Source: CAVOOW01 sp963697675
Lineage (GTDB): Bacteria > Actinomycetota > Actinomycetes > JACCUZ01
Length of the DNA: 64,000 nucleotides
Reading direction: 5' to 3'
Assembly (NCBI GenBank): GCA_963697675.1
Contig: CAVOOW010000010.1
Location: forward strand, 62,001 to 126,000
Within the stretch, counting starts at the first letter, position 1, and every line of letters starts with the position of its first letter. Positions 62,914 to 64,000 of this stretch are shown piece after piece. Made by a program: the position numbers and the translations under genes. The notes beneath the pieces were generated by a model, which saw only the letters and a program-made list of their open reading frames with translations, was not told the DNA's origin and made no database searches.

Positions 62914-63534
62914 GTGCGCCTTCGCCTGACCCCGCGCAAAGACAGCTTCTTTCCCATGTTCGCCGCGTCGGGACAGAACCTGGTCACGGGTGCCCGCCTG
63001 CTCAAGGAGCTGCTGGGGGCGGCGCCGGGCGATCGCAAGGAGATCGCGGAGAGGATGCGCGCCGCGGAGCACGCGGGCGACGAGGTCACTCACGCCATCA
63101 TGCGCGAGCTCAACGAGTCGTTCATCACGCCTTTCGATCGTGAGGACATCTATCGGCTGGCGTCCTCGCTCGACGACGTCATGGACGCCATGGAGGCGGC
63201 CGTAGACCTGGTCGTGCTCTACCAGATCGGTGAGCTCCCGCCCGAGGTCGCTGACCAGATCGATGTGATCGAGCGGGCCGCGGAGCTGACGGCCGAGGCC
63301 ATGCTCAAGCTGCGCTCGATGAAGGACCTCTCGGAGTTCTGGATCGAGCTCAACCGCTTGGAGAACCAGGCCGACCAGGTCTATCGCCGGCTGCTGGCCC
63401 GGTTGTTCGGGGGCGACTTCGACGCCATGACCGTTATGAAGCTCAAGGAGGTCGTCGACCAGCTCGAGGGAGCTGCCGACGCATTCGAGCACGTCGCCAA
63501 CACTGTGGAGACGATCGCGGTCAAGGAGTCCTGA
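62914..63534 (+). CDS. DUF47/PhoU-like Pit accessory protein
   Basis: A 206-residue all-helical protein of the DUF47 (TIGR00153-like) family. 'RKDSFFPMFAASGQNLVTGA', 'AAEHAGDEVTHAIMRELNES', 'FITPFDREDIYRLASSLDDV' and 'KLKEVVDQLEGAADAFEHVA' carry the E/DxxxD-type metal-binding residues of PhoU folds. Such proteins regulate the low-affinity phosphate transporter Pit, which follows three bases later. GTG at 62914 follows TGGAG. The pair is a standard actinobacterial operon. Confidence 0.93.
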   Translation: MRLRLTPRKDSFFPMFAASGQNLVTGARLLKELLGAAPGDRKEIAERMRAAEHAGDEVTHAIMRELNESFITPFDREDIYRLASSLDDVMDAMEAAVDLVVLYQIGELPPEVADQIDVIERAAELTAEAMLKLRSMKDLSEFWIELNRLENQADQVYRRLLARLFGGDFDAMTVMKLKEVVDQLEGAADAFEHVANTVETIAVKES

Positions 63535-63537
63535 CCG

Positions 63538-64000
63538 GTGGAATACCTCGGCATCGTCATCGTCATCGTCACGGCGATGGGGTTCAACTACACCAACGGT
63601 TTCCACGATGCCGCGAACGCGATCGCCACCTCGGTCTCGACCCGGGCGCTGACCCCGCGGGTGGCGCTGGGCATGGCTGCCGTGTTCAACCTCATCGGCT
63701 CGTTCCTCGGCGCCAAGGTCGCCAAGACCGTCGGCGAGGGGATCATCGAACTGCCGAACGGCACGGACAGCCTTGTCGTCGTTTTCGCCGCGCTGATCGG
63801 CGCGATCTCGTGGAACCTGCTGACGTGGTACTTCGGGCTGCCGTCGTCCTCCTCACACGCCCTGATCGGCGGGCTGATCGGCGCGGCCATCGCGTCGAGC
63901 AGCACGATCTTCTGGCAGGGGATCTACGACAAGGTCCTCATCCCGATGGTCGTGTCGCCGATCGTCGGCCTCGTGCTCGGCTACTTCGTGATGGTGGCCA
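63538..64000 (+). CDS. pit: Pit-family inorganic phosphate transporter (partial, runs off the window)
   Basis: The first 154 residues of a membrane phosphate:cation symporter. GTG at 63538 opens 'IVTAMGFNYTNGFHDAANAI', the first PiT signature, then 'RVALGMAAVFNLIGSFLGAK' and 'YFGLPSSSSHALIGGLIGAA', the PSSxSHxLxGG ion-binding motif. The 3' part lies beyond 64000. It is in an operon with the DUF47 protein and probably imports metal-phosphate complexes. Confidence 0.95.
   Translation, partial: MEYLGIVIVIVTAMGFNYTNGFHDAANAIATSVSTRALTPRVALGMAAVFNLIGSFLGAKVAKTVGEGIIELPNGTDSLVVVFAALIGAISWNLLTWYFGLPSSSSHALIGGLIGAAIASSSTIFWQGIYDKVLIPMVVSPIVGLVLGYFVMVA

Overview
The window is G+C-rich actinobacterial DNA. 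An SsgB-type sporulation regulator at 6.05 kb, GTG starts with AGGAGG-like ribosome sites, CGNR, PrsW and LuxR/LAL families and a PGPGW membrane protein point to a sporulating, Streptomyces/Frankia/Sporichthya-like actinomycete. The species cannot be named from the sequence. No rRNA, CRISPR array or complete prophage was seen, and no integrase gene was recognised.

Layout. 0-5.4 kb is debris: a small intact protein, an alpha/beta-hydrolase relic, a frameshifted RTX-repeat protein, a broken MobF relaxase-helicase and an intact excisionase, ending at tRNA-Val(CAC). 5.4-13.7 kb looks chromosomal: PGPGW protein, SsgB, EamA exporter with a divergent CGNR regulator, an FMN hydroxyacid oxidase in frame with a SnoaL-like domain, a coupled hutH-pabB-pabC run, then tRNA-Gly, tRNA-Cys and tRNA-Val(GAC). 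13.7-18.5 kb holds a broken P-loop kinase and an IS3-family element that contains a whole 2.2-kb group II intron at its orfA/orfB junction.

18.5-52.9 kb is the main feature: a tandem array of integrase-less modules at tRNA-Lys(TTT). The intact tRNA is at 52863-52936 (minus strand). Copies of its 3' half recur at 18505, 23785, 28192, 34506 and 44316, with a stump at 51481. Four modules (A, B, D, E) share end sequences: about 125 bp after the att copy and about 80 bp before the next one, each with paired TGCGGAC heptamers that look like integrase arm sites. Module C has different ends. Cargo: A, sulfide:quinone oxidoreductase, a DsrC/TusE-like protein, a DsrE2-like protein, OsmC and a PPOX-fold protein. 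B, a multi-pass membrane protein and a broken SLC13/DASS permease. C, an IS110 transposase, a secreted Gly/Asp-rich repeat protein, a broken lipoprotein and two copies of a structured RNA/terminator repeat. D, LuxR/LAL regulators, a flavin monooxygenase, an FAD oxidoreductase and a second OsmC. E, a decayed operon of a beta-propeller protein, two histidine kinases, a response regulator and a TRAP-type binding protein. An IS481-family copy sits beside the tRNA.

Beyond the tRNA, 53-64 kb looks chromosomal again: MFS exporter with divergent HxlR regulator, a frameshifted patatin, a cysteine-desulfurase-like enzyme, a zinc-ribbon protein, PrsW, a class III aminotransferase, and a DUF47-Pit phosphate transport pair cut by the window end.

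Caution: frameshifts are frequent, densest in module E and the IS elements but also in otherwise healthy genes (sqr 3' end, MFS 3' end, patatin). Some may be sequencing errors, so calls of gene death are provisional.
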